From Catellatospora sp. TT07R-123 (lineage in GTDB: Bacteria > Actinomycetota > Actinomycetes > Mycobacteriales > Micromonosporaceae): a DNA stretch of 64,000 nt. Made by a program: the position numbers and the translations under genes. The notes under the pieces were generated by a model. That model saw only the letters and a program-made list of their open reading frames with translations, did not search any database and was not told the origin of the DNA. This document shows positions 16,689 to 24,272 of the stretch, piece by piece. Every line of letters begins with the position of its first letter. The first letter of the stretch is position 1. The stretch lies in assembly GCF_018327705.1 (NCBI RefSeq), contig NZ_BNEM01000002.1:806001-870000 (forward strand). Direction: 5' to 3'.

Positions 16689-17812
16689 CCGATGCCTCCG
16701 GGCAGTCCGGGCGTTCCCGCCGCGCCGGCGGCCGGGCCGACCGCGTTGCGCGCGAGCGTGAACGCCATGGTGTGGCTGTTGCGGCCGATGGTGTGGCGGA
16801 CGCCGGTGACCAGGTACCTGCCGGACAGCAGCTGCCCGACGCCCGCCAGCGCGACGACGGACCCGACCCGCAGCACGACCCGGACCCGCGAGATGTCGGC
16901 GACGCCCCTGGCACCGGTGAACCAGCCCGCCTCGCGCAGCACCGCCCTGGCCCGCACCGGCAGGTCGGCCGCGTCGCCGCCGGTGGTCAGCCGCACGCTG
17001 GCGGTCCGGCCCGCGAACTCGGCCAGGCTGCGGGCGTCCAGCAGCGGCAGCCCGCTGTCGGTGGTGTCGGCGGTGAAGCCTTCGGGGTCGTCGTCGGTGA
17101 GGGTGGCCTGCGCGGCCAGCACGCTGTTGGGCCGGGCGACGTCCCAGTGGAAGTCCAGCGCCGCCACCGGGGCCTGCTCGGGGTCGTTCATCGCGATCGT
17201 GGTGACCGGCTCGGCCCGCAGGTCGGGCACGGCGAACACGCCGGTGCGCACCCCGGGGGCCCCGGCGCAGGCGACCCGGCACCACCGCCCGGAGCGGCGG
17301 GCCAGCCGCCGCAGGAACTCCAGGTCGGTGCCGCGCTGCATCAGGCTGTGGCCGGGCGCGTCATGGGCGGGGGTGTCGTCGTCGGTGTTGCGGGCGCCGG
17401 GGGTGAAGCCGTACTCGCCGAAGATGCTGTTGGCGACCGCGCCCTCGGTCATCCCGGTCCATTCGCGGGCCTTGTGCTCCAGCCCCATCAGCACCGACGC
17501 GTCCTGCGCCCGGACCTCCACCGTGGAGGCGGTGATGCCCGCCTGCAGGTGGATCTGGTGGGACTGCACGTATCCGTCGAACACGCACTGGGTCGCGCCG
17601 CCCTCGGGCGTCGCGGTGACCGCGATGTTCGCGTACGGCCGGATCTTGCGGTCGCCCACCCAGCTCAGGTCGCCGTCGACGGCGGAGACGGGCAGCACGA
17701 GGCGCAGCGCGTCGGGCAGGTGGAGGTTCTCCTCCACCTCCAGCACGCTGACGGCGTCGTAGAAGTCGTCCCCGGCCGCCGTGCCGTCGAGCAGGACCTG
17801 GTAGGTGGACAC
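16685..17812 (-). CDS. Phage late control D / VgrG-like baseplate hub protein
   Basis: 375 residues with a GTG start at 17812. FDGYVQSHQIHLQAGITAST-VEVRAQDASVLM, SLMQRGTDLEFLRRLARRSG and the C-terminal YLVTGVRHTIGRNSHTMAFT are typical of gpD/gp27-type hub proteins. It forms the trimeric hub between spike and tube. It is followed directly by gpV in an overlapping gene pair, the usual eCIS order. The C-terminal tail is Gly/Ala/Pro-rich and probably flexible. Confidence 0.88.
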   Translation of the reverse strand: MSTYQVLLDGTAAGDDFYDAVSVLEVEENLHLPDALRLVLPVSAVDGDLSWVGDRKIRPYANIAVTATPEGGATQCVFDGYVQSHQIHLQAGITASTVEVRAQDASVLMGLEHKAREWTGMTEGAVANSIFGEYGFTPGARNTDDDTPAHDAPGHSLMQRGTDLEFLRRLARRSGRWCRVACAGAPGVRTGVFAVPDLRAEPVTTIAMNDPEQAPVAALDFHWDVARPNSVLAAQATLTDDDPEGFTADTTDSGLPLLDARSLAEFAGRTASVRLTTGGDAADLPVRARAVLREAGWFTGARGVADISRVRVVLRVGSVVALAGVGQLLSGRYLVTGVRHTIGRNSHTMAFTLARNAVGPAAGAAGTPGLPGGIG

Positions 17813-17815
17813 CGG

Positions 17816-18088
17816 TCAGCTCCGGTCCGGCACGGCGATGAGCTCGTGGGCCGCCAGCGCGTCCAGCGACATCGCCCCGTTGGTCCAGCCCAGTTCCCAG
17901 GCGGCGGTGGCGTCGGCGGCGAAGGTGTGCGCGAGCAGGTCCAGCCGTTCGTCGCCGGTGCGCCGGTACCAGCCGCGCACCGCCCGCGGCTGGGGCAGCG
18001 GCAGCCGCGCCACCGTCACGACGGTGCCGTCGGCGGCGGTGACCTGGTACGTTCCGGTGCCGGCATACCGGCTCGGTGGGATGAACAC
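17816..18088 (-). CDS. Baseplate gp53 / tail protein X-like small protein
   Basis: 90 residues with a GTG start at 18088 behind a GGAGA ribosome site. FIPPSRYAGTGTYQV, then TGDERLDLLAHTFAADATAA-WELGWTNGAMS and a final IAVPDRS, fits the small LysM-like baseplate proteins (P2 gpX or T4 gp53 type) that carry the pattern RLDxLA...W....N.xxxP. It probably supports the hub or tube base. The 15 bases between it and the tube-initiator gene leave no room for another gene. Confidence 0.7.
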   Translation of the reverse strand: MFIPPSRYAGTGTYQVTAADGTVVTVARLPLPQPRAVRGWYRRTGDERLDLLAHTFAADATAAWELGWTNGAMSLDALAAHELIAVPDRS

Positions 18089-18103
18089 GGTGTCTCCTGG
18101 CGG

Positions 18104-18811
18104 TCAGTGCGGGATCATGCCGATGATCGACTCGGCGGCGTTGACGAGGTTCGCGATCGCCGCCACCTGGCGCAGGCTGTCGGTGTAGGCGTTGGCGGCC
18201 TTGGCCAGCGGGGCGAGGTCGTCGCTGACGGCGTACACGTCGGTCTTGGTGAGGACCTGCAGCCCCACCTGCGCCTCGGCGTGGATCGGGTTGAGCAGGG
18301 TGTCGTAGCGCTGCTCGGTGATGGTGAGGCTGGTGACCCGGACCGGGACGATGCGGCCCGGCCCCCACACGAACAGCACCACCGGCAGCTTGTTCGCCGG
18401 AACCTGCCGCGGCGGGTTGGGCCGGGGCGACCCCGCGCCCGCCAGCGCCGAGGTGACCGCCCCGAGCAGCCCGTCGCTGCTGGTCGAGCTGGACGGCTGG
18501 ATCAGCATCTCCAGCGCCGCGATGCGGCTGTACACGCCGCTGATCTTGGCTAGGCCCGAGCCGATGGTGTTGTCGGCGATCGGGTCGGTGGCGTCCATGG
18601 CGAGGGTGAACGTGAACGCCTCACCCGGGTAGCCGGTGACCGCGAGCGGGTTGCCGCGCGCCCCGCCCTGCGGTTCGGCCTGCACCGCCTGCGGCTGGGT
18701 CCAGGTGTGGGTCAGCGACTCCGGGTTGTACTGGAAGACGATGACGTTCGGGATCGGGATGAGCCTCGTCGGCATGAACTGGACGAGTGCTCCACGCAGG
18801 TAGGTCGCCAT
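18104..18811 (-). CDS. CIS tube-initiator protein (Pvc7/Afp7-like)
   Basis: 235 residues from ATG 18811. The segment VIVFQYNPESLTHTWTQPQA is the clear signature (FQYNPxxL) of the contractile-injection-system tube protein family, and KLPVVLFVWGPGRIVPVRVT-SLTITEQRYDTLLNPIHAEA is its conserved second half. In related systems this protein links the baseplate hub to the inner tube. The C-terminus is an Ala-rich helix instead of an obvious LysM domain; that function may be supplied by the adjacent 90-residue protein. Confidence 0.85.
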   Translation of the reverse strand: MATYLRGALVQFMPTRLIPIPNVIVFQYNPESLTHTWTQPQAVQAEPQGGARGNPLAVTGYPGEAFTFTLAMDATDPIADNTIGSGLAKISGVYSRIAALEMLIQPSSSTSSDGLLGAVTSALAGAGSPRPNPPRQVPANKLPVVLFVWGPGRIVPVRVTSLTITEQRYDTLLNPIHAEAQVGLQVLTKTDVYAVSDDLAPLAKAANAYTDSLRQVAAIANLVNAAESIIGMIPH

Positions 18812-19050
18812 CAGCGCAACTCCCCCAGGGCGGCGGCCACCACGGCCTCGGCGATCTGCGAGGCCAGCGTCCGCGGGTCGGTACGGCCGTCGCCGGGCAC
18901 GGTCGCCGCCACCCGCTCGACCCGGCCCGACGCGTCCGGCGCGGTCGGCCAGTCGCGCAGCGCCTCGGCGACCAGCTCGGCCAGCCTGCGCGCGTCCTGT
19001 TCGGACATTGGCGGGACGGTCAGCGTGATCCGGTCGACGTGCAGTCTCAT
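18811..19050 (-). CDS. Small eCIS protein of unknown function
   Basis: 79 residues from ATG 19050, overlapping the AAA+ stop as ATGA and the next ATG as TGATG. It has a short strand (LHVDRITLTVPP), an amphipathic helix (DARRLAELVAEALRDW), a linker, and a second helix (TLASQIAEAVVAAALGEL). No family recognised. The double overlap with two conserved eCIS genes argues it is real and stoichiometrically coupled to them. A chaperone or adaptor for the ATPase or tube initiator is only a guess. Confidence 0.75.
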   Translation of the reverse strand: MRLHVDRITLTVPPMSEQDARRLAELVAEALRDWPTAPDASGRVERVAATVPGDGRTDPRTLASQIAEAVVAAALGELR

Positions 19051-20954
19051 CGGGCCACCGCCATCCCGTTGACCGGCAGGTCGGTGCGCAGCACCGTGCC
19101 CCGCTTGGCCAGTTCGGAGCGCGCGGCGGCGAGCACGTGCCGCATCCCGATCAGCTCGCCCTCGGCGCGGGCGAGGTAGGCGGCGGCGAGCGTCACCGAC
19201 TTGATCTCCGCACCGGTCAGGGTGAGGTCGGCCGCGAGCCGGTCGTGGTCCACGTCGGCGCAGACCGGCACGCCCGACCGCGTGGCGGCCGGCAGGGCCA
19301 GGCGCCACAGCCGCGCGCGCTGGTCGGCGGTGGGCGGCAGGAAGTCCACCACGACCCGCAGCCGGCGCATGAACGCCTGGTCGAGGTCGCCCTTGCGGTT
19401 GGTGGCCAGCACGGCCAGCCCGGAGAACGACTCCATCCGCTGGAGCAGGTAGTCGATCTCGATGTTGGCGAACCGGTCGTGCGCGTCGCGGACCCGCGTA
19501 CGCTGGCCGAACAGCGCGTCCGCCTCGTCGAACAGCAGCAGCACGCGGCGGCGCTCGCACTCGTCGAACACCTTCGCCAGCCGCTTCTCGGTCTCGCCGA
19601 TGTACTTGTCGACGACCTGCGCGAGGTCGATGCGGAACAGGTCCAGCTCCAGCGACCGGGCCAGGATCTGCGCGGCCATGGTCTTGCCGGTGCCGCTCGG
19701 CCCGGCGAACAGCGCGGTGACCCCGCGGCTGCCGGGGGTGAGCCGTCCGAAGTCCCACTCGTCGAGCACGGCGGTGCGCAGCCGCACCTGCGTCTCCACC
19801 TCGCGCAGCCGCGCCGCGACGGTGTCGGCCACCACGAGGTCGTCCCAGGTGTAGGGGCAGGGCACCGGGTTCAGCAGCGCGCCCGCACCGGAGCCGAGGA
19901 TGCCCCGGCCGGCCGAGGCGGCGGGCGCCCCGGCACCGTCCTGCAGCGCCGCCGTGGCGATCTCGGCGGGCGTGAGCGTCCACTCGGCCACCGTCGCGGG
20001 CACCGGCCGTCCGGGCGCGTACGCCTCCCACAGCTGCCGCCGGTCCGCACCGCTCAGCTGCGGCATCGGCCAGCTGAGCCGCGCGACCGGGTACGGCGGG
20101 CGCGGGTCGGCGGCCTCGCGCGCCACGATGCTCACCCCGTCCGGGCGGGCGTCCAGCGGCACCCGCTCCGGACCCGACCAGATCGGCACGGCGTCGAGCA
20201 GCCGGGCGGTGCGCAGCGCCCGCATCCCGAGCCCGGCGTCGTCCACCAGCAGCGGCGGACGGCCCAGCGCGGCAGCCAGCTGCGCGGCGAACGTGCGGCG
20301 GCCGGACCCGGCCGGGCCGACCAGCTCGATCTCGACGGGGCCGGTCATGGCGCCGGCCACGGCCGCGATCTCGTCCCGCAGCGCGGGGTGCAGGCACGGC
20401 AGCTGCGGCGGGTCGTACGTCAGCCCGGCATGCCACCGCCACCAGCCGTCGGCGCCGCACAGCCAGCCGACCACGTCCGGGTCGGCCGTCCACGGCGTGT
20501 CCGGCCGGGCCGCGTCGCCGTCGGCGGGCTGGGCCAGGCACCAGGTGACCAGTCCACCGCCGCCGTCGCGGGCGGAGGTGTCACCGGCGGGCCAGCCCCA
20601 CAGCGAGGCCGCGACCGCCGGGGTGGGCACGGCGGGCCGCAGGTCGTCGTCGAGGTAGCCCAGCACCCTGGTCAGCTGCGGGTCCACCTGGCAGGCCGCG
20701 AGCAGGGCCAGCCACTCGCACTCGCGCAGGCCGAGGCCGCAGACCTCGACCAGCCGGGCGAACGCCGGGTCGGCCAGCGCCAGGGCGCCCGCCCGGTCCA
20801 CCGCCGGATCGCGTACCACCGCGGGCGGGTCGCGCAGGATCTCGTCGATCCCGGCGTGCACCCCGGCCAGGCGGCGCTGCCAGCGGACGCGGACCTGCTC
20901 GACCCGGTCGCGGGCGGCCGCCCGGACCCAGCGCGCGAACGGCGGCTCCGTCAC
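19047..20954 (-). CDS. AAA+ ATPase of the eCIS (Pvc15/Afp15-like)
   Basis: 635 residues from GTG 20954, overlapping the cap gene stop as GTGA. Upstream open frame is only a shadow of that gene. The C-terminal ~250 residues are a complete AAA+ module: Walker A GPSGTGKTM, pore-region VDKYIGETEKRLAKVFDECE, Walker B LLLFDEADALFG, sensor 1 ATNRKGD, arginine-finger region FMRRL. A degenerate N-terminal P-loop-like segment (GPAGSGRRT) hints at an inactive second ATPase lobe. In Afp and PVC this ATPase is needed for particle assembly or stability and is not a secretion motor. Confidence 0.9.
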   Translation of the reverse strand: MTEPPFARWVRAAARDRVEQVRVRWQRRLAGVHAGIDEILRDPPAVVRDPAVDRAGALALADPAFARLVEVCGLGLRECEWLALLAACQVDPQLTRVLGYLDDDLRPAVPTPAVAASLWGWPAGDTSARDGGGGLVTWCLAQPADGDAARPDTPWTADPDVVGWLCGADGWWRWHAGLTYDPPQLPCLHPALRDEIAAVAGAMTGPVEIELVGPAGSGRRTFAAQLAAALGRPPLLVDDAGLGMRALRTARLLDAVPIWSGPERVPLDARPDGVSIVAREAADPRPPYPVARLSWPMPQLSGADRRQLWEAYAPGRPVPATVAEWTLTPAEIATAALQDGAGAPAASAGRGILGSGAGALLNPVPCPYTWDDLVVADTVAARLREVETQVRLRTAVLDEWDFGRLTPGSRGVTALFAGPSGTGKTMAAQILARSLELDLFRIDLAQVVDKYIGETEKRLAKVFDECERRRVLLLFDEADALFGQRTRVRDAHDRFANIEIDYLLQRMESFSGLAVLATNRKGDLDQAFMRRLRVVVDFLPPTADQRARLWRLALPAATRSGVPVCADVDHDRLAADLTLTGAEIKSVTLAAAYLARAEGELIGMRHVLAAARSELAKRGTVLRTDLPVNGMAVAR

Positions 20955-22213
20955 GGGACCACCGCCCACAGCGCCGGTTGGGCCTCGATGTCGGCGGCGC
21001 GCACGTGCACCGCGTACCGGCCCGGGACCAGCCCGGCCGGAGCCGCGAACGTCAGCGTGGTGCCGGACAGGTGCCACTGGCCGGCCGCCGGCGTGCCGGA
21101 GCCGATCTGCCGCAGCGGTGCGGTGCCCAGCCGCACCTGCGCGCCGGTGGCGGGCACGTTGTGGACGGTCGCCGTGTAGACGCCGCCGCTGGCCGCGACC
21201 AGCGGCCCTCCGTCCGGATCGACCACCGGGGCGACGCCGAACGGGACGGTGCCCGAGCGGTACCCCGGTTCGCTCGGCCGCCCGGCACGCAGCCCGTAGC
21301 GGCCCGGCGGCGGCGCGGCGGCCGGGACCTGGAGCAGGAACGGCACCCCGTCCGCGGGCACCGCCGGGTACGGCGTCGGCAGCGGCTGCCGCCAGGTGGC
21401 GGTGACGTCGGTCTCGACCTCGCCGCCGCCGGTGTACTCCACCAGGTAGACCACGTCGGTGTCGGCCAGGTTGCGGCCGCGCAGCAGGAACTGCTGGCCG
21501 GGACCGGCCGTCGCCGGGGTCTGGTCGTAGCCGGACGGACCGGTCGGCGTGGTGAGCCGCACGTGGCGGCTGGTGCCGTAGAGCACCGGCCGGATCCCGG
21601 CGTCCGCGCCACCGGTCGGGCCGCCCAGCAGCGTCCACTGCACCGGCGGCGGCTGCTCGGTCAGGCCGGTGCGCGGCATCAGCATGGCGACCCCGACGCG
21701 GTACTGCGCGGACATCCGCATCGGCACGGTCAGTGCCTGCCACAGCCGCGACAGCTCGTCGGGCGTGGGCGACTCCAGCGTGATCGACACCTCGGAGGCG
21801 GGTTGCCCGGTCGGGGTGGGCGTGGCCAGCTGGAGCGTGCCGTACTCGTGCAGCGCCCGCATCGCCACGCTCATCGCCTGCTGCTCATGGGTGTAGCTGG
21901 TCTGCGACTCGGCCGACAGCAGGAAGTAGAGGTCCAGGCACAGCGGCTCGTAGGCGACCGGCTGCCGCGGCGGGCCGGGCGGCTGCCCGGTGAGCATCGA
22001 CTGGGACCAGAACGCGTTCTTGAGGTGCTTGTTCTCGGTCACGTGGAACAGGTAGAGGTTCAGGTCGCAGTCGGCCAGCGACGGATGCTGCGGATGCTGC
22101 CCGGAGACGGCCGTCGAGAACCCGGGCGGGCCGCCGCCGAACAGCGGGCTCGCCGCGAGGGCGTCGATGATGATCTGCTTGAGCGCGTCCGTGACGATCG
22201 ACAGGTCGTACAT
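20951..22213 (-). CDS. DUF4255 / Pvc16-type tail terminator (cap) with Ig-like C-terminus
   Basis: 420 residues from ATG 22213. The N-terminal ~190 residues carry the DUF4255 (Pvc16 N-terminal) pattern: DCDLNLYLFHVTENKHLKNA, PLCLDLYFLLSAES, EQQAMSVAMRALHEYG and MRMSAQYRVGVAML. This domain caps the sheath and tube end opposite the baseplate. The remaining ~220 residues look like two IPT/Ig-like beta domains (GPGQQFLLRGRNLADTDVVY, VPGRYAVHVRAADIE), longer than the minimal cap. Such an extension would be exposed at the distal end and could anchor or tether the particle; that is inference. Confidence 0.85.
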   Translation of the reverse strand: MYDLSIVTDALKQIIIDALAASPLFGGGPPGFSTAVSGQHPQHPSLADCDLNLYLFHVTENKHLKNAFWSQSMLTGQPPGPPRQPVAYEPLCLDLYFLLSAESQTSYTHEQQAMSVAMRALHEYGTLQLATPTPTGQPASEVSITLESPTPDELSRLWQALTVPMRMSAQYRVGVAMLMPRTGLTEQPPPVQWTLLGGPTGGADAGIRPVLYGTSRHVRLTTPTGPSGYDQTPATAGPGQQFLLRGRNLADTDVVYLVEYTGGGEVETDVTATWRQPLPTPYPAVPADGVPFLLQVPAAAPPPGRYGLRAGRPSEPGYRSGTVPFGVAPVVDPDGGPLVAASGGVYTATVHNVPATGAQVRLGTAPLRQIGSGTPAAGQWHLSGTTLTFAAPAGLVPGRYAVHVRAADIEAQPALWAVVP

Positions 22214-22216
22214 CGC

Positions 22217-22981
22217 TCACCCCTGCGCCAGGCCGTACTGCGGGACAGGCCGGGACAGCCGCGCGGCGGGCACCGCCGGGGCGGGCACCGGGGCGGCCTG
22301 CGGCACCGGTGGCGTGACCGGCGGCAGGATGCGCACGTCGATGGTGCCGATGTGGATGGACGGCGGCGGGGGCGCGGCCGGCGGTGCCACGACCACGGCG
22401 GGCGCCTGCCGCTGCGGCAGCACCGCCCGCACCGGCACGGGCTGCCCGCGCGTCGGGCGCGCCTGCTGCTCGGCGGAGGACTCGCGACGCGGTGCCGGTG
22501 GCGTGACCGGACCCGCCACGGCCGGCGCGGACGGGCGCGCCGCGAGTGGCGCGGGCGGCTGCGCCGGACGCTGCGGCGTCACGGTGGACGCCGGCGCGGG
22601 AGTCGCCCGCGCGGGCGCGTCAGGCCGCCCGATGACCGGCTGCGGCATCGCCCCACTCGGCCCCGGCTGCTGCGGCTGCGGCCGCGGTGCTGGGGGAACG
22701 GCCGGAGTGGGATCGAGGGCGGCCGGGACCTGGGGGCGTGCCGCGACCGGCGGCACCGGCGTGGCGACTGAGGGCGCGGAGGTGTCCGCGCGCGCCGGGC
22801 GCGGTTCGGGCCGGTCGGCAGCGGCCGCGCGGTCCGGCGACGGGCGCCGGGGCGCCGGGGCGGGCAGCGGTTCGGTCGGCGGCGTGCCGACCTCGGGCCG
22901 CCAGTTCGGCCGGTACGGCGCCCGGACGTTGCCGGGTGCGGTGTCGAGCAGACCGGCCAGGTATCCCCCGCGCCTAGACAT
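22217..22981 (-). CDS. Proline-rich eCIS protein with a C-terminal beta motif
   Basis: 254 residues from ATG 22981, overlapping the Cys4 gene by 8 bases. Most of the protein is low-complexity Pro/Ala/Arg and predicted disordered. A compact hydrophobic motif, SIHIGTIDVRILPPV, lies near residue 205-220; similar I-x-IGTIEVR motifs recur in Pro-rich proteins of phage-tail and eCIS loci. The N-terminus (MSRRGGYLAGLL) is short and apolar. No long coiled coil is present, so it is a weak tape-measure candidate, but no better one is seen in the window. Confidence 0.7.
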   Translation of the reverse strand: MSRRGGYLAGLLDTAPGNVRAPYRPNWRPEVGTPPTEPLPAPAPRRPSPDRAAAADRPEPRPARADTSAPSVATPVPPVAARPQVPAALDPTPAVPPAPRPQPQQPGPSGAMPQPVIGRPDAPARATPAPASTVTPQRPAQPPAPLAARPSAPAVAGPVTPPAPRRESSAEQQARPTRGQPVPVRAVLPQRQAPAVVVAPPAAPPPPSIHIGTIDVRILPPVTPPVPQAAPVPAPAVPAARLSRPVPQYGLAQG

Positions 22982-23747
22982 GGGTCACCTCGACCGCGGC
23001 ACCCGCCGACAGGCGGATCCGTTCGGCGTACGCGTGGCGGCGCTCGCCGGGCAGGTCGAGGATCGCCCGCTCGCCCCAGTGGTACGCGGCGGCGAGCAGG
23101 TGCACCTCGTCCAGCACGGCCCCGGCCAGGAAGCCGAGCTCGGCCAGGCACAGGGCACGCACGTCGACGTCCAGTTCGACCGGCTGCCCGCACTCCGGGC
23201 AGGCACCGGTCACCGTCGTACGCAGCACCGGCGCGAGCACGGCCATGACCCGCTCGACGGCCGCGGTCGGCGCCGTGCCCCGTACGCACGCCTGGCGCAG
23301 CGCGGCCGGTCCGCCGTCCGTGGCGGCCAGGACGTCGTCGGCGGTGGGCAGCCGGAACACCGTGTCGGTGCCGCGCAGCCGCCACCAGCCGGGCTCGGTG
23401 TCCGGCTCGGCGGCCCGGCTGCGGCGCGGCCGCCGGTGCGCGACGTAGTCGGCCAGGCCGAAGTCGACGTCGACGCGGGCACCGCACCGGCCGCACGCGC
23501 CCTCGGCGATCATCCTGTCGCCCAGGCGCGACACCCGCAACGCGACGACCAGCGCGTCGACGTCACCTACTGGCAGCTGTCCGGCCGCGCGCGGCCGGCC
23601 GTCGTCGTACGGGGGCAGCAAAGCCCGGCCGTCCACCACCCGCACCGCGGTGGCGAGGTCCACCCCGCCCTCCACGAGCAGCAGATCGTCGTGCCCCGTC
23701 GCCCGCCGCCATCCGACCGGAAGGTCCGTGATGGGGGTGCGCACCAT
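22974..23747 (-). CDS. Cys4 zinc-ribbon-like tail assembly protein (T4 hub-chaperone-like)
   Basis: 257 residues from ATG 23747. Two CxxC pairs (CGRCGARVDVDFG near 88 and CPECGQPVELDVD near 183) flank a helical domain, and each follows a conserved stretch of the type LPVGDVDALVVALRVSRLGD. That layout is found in proteins beside phage and eCIS tube genes that are annotated as T4-type baseplate hub assembly chaperones. The cysteines could bind one shared zinc. It follows the tube gene by 4 bases and overlaps the Pro-rich gene. Assignment by pattern and position; moderate certainty. Confidence 0.6.
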   Translation of the reverse strand: MVRTPITDLPVGWRRATGHDDLLLVEGGVDLATAVRVVDGRALLPPYDDGRPRAAGQLPVGDVDALVVALRVSRLGDRMIAEGACGRCGARVDVDFGLADYVAHRRPRRSRAAEPDTEPGWWRLRGTDTVFRLPTADDVLAATDGGPAALRQACVRGTAPTAAVERVMAVLAPVLRTTVTGACPECGQPVELDVDVRALCLAELGFLAGAVLDEVHLLAAAYHWGERAILDLPGERRHAYAERIRLSAGAAVEVTHV

Positions 23748-23751
23748 CTGC

Positions 23752-24261
23752 CTAGAACTCCGCCTGCTCGGACAGCGACAGGTCGTGCTCCCAGCCCTCG
23801 TGCTCGACCTTGATGTGCTCGATCGCGATCGCGTTGGTGCCCGCGTCGAGGTCGGGCAGCGCCTGGTACTCCGACACCCACGCCCGGTGCACCAGGAACC
23901 GGTGCACCGGCTGGCTCTGCTCGTTGAGCAGCTCGATGCGGACCTCCTTGCGCAGCTGGAGCAGCGAGCTGCTCGGCGCTCCCTTGTCCAGGACCTGGCT
24001 GGCGTTGGCCCAGGCCTCGAACTCGTCGGCGTAGGTGACCCCGCGCTCGAAGGTGATCGGCTCGTACTTGGTGCGGCCGAGGCCCTTGCGGATGAGCGCG
24101 TTGCCGCCCTCCTTGTATTCGACGACGTCCGCCGAGCGCTTGAGGGCGCTGACCTTGCTGACCCCGGCGACGGGCGTGGAGCTGTTGCCGAAGTAGACCA
24201 GGAACCGGTAGGTCTTGTAGGGGTCGAATCGGCTCACGTTGACCGAGAACGGCTTGGACAT
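23752..24261 (-). CDS. Inner tube protein (gp19/Hcp-like)
   Basis: 169 residues from ATG 24261. FDPYKTYRFLVYFGN, GVSKVSALKRSADVVEYKEG-GN, KYEPITFERGVTYADEFEAW and the C-terminal KVEHEGWEHDLS are the signature of the conserved tail-tube family (T4 gp19/Pvc1-like). It polymerises into the rigid inner tube that is driven into the target. It lies directly after the sheath gene, 11 bases apart, in normal sheath-tube order. Only one tube paralogue is visible, whereas PVC and Afp have several. Confidence 0.95.
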   Translation of the reverse strand: MSKPFSVNVSRFDPYKTYRFLVYFGNSSTPVAGVSKVSALKRSADVVEYKEGGNALIRKGLGRTKYEPITFERGVTYADEFEAWANASQVLDKGAPSSSLLQLRKEVRIELLNEQSQPVHRFLVHRAWVSEYQALPDLDAGTNAIAIEHIKVEHEGWEHDLSLSEQAEF

Positions 24262-24272
24262 CGCTACTCCTC

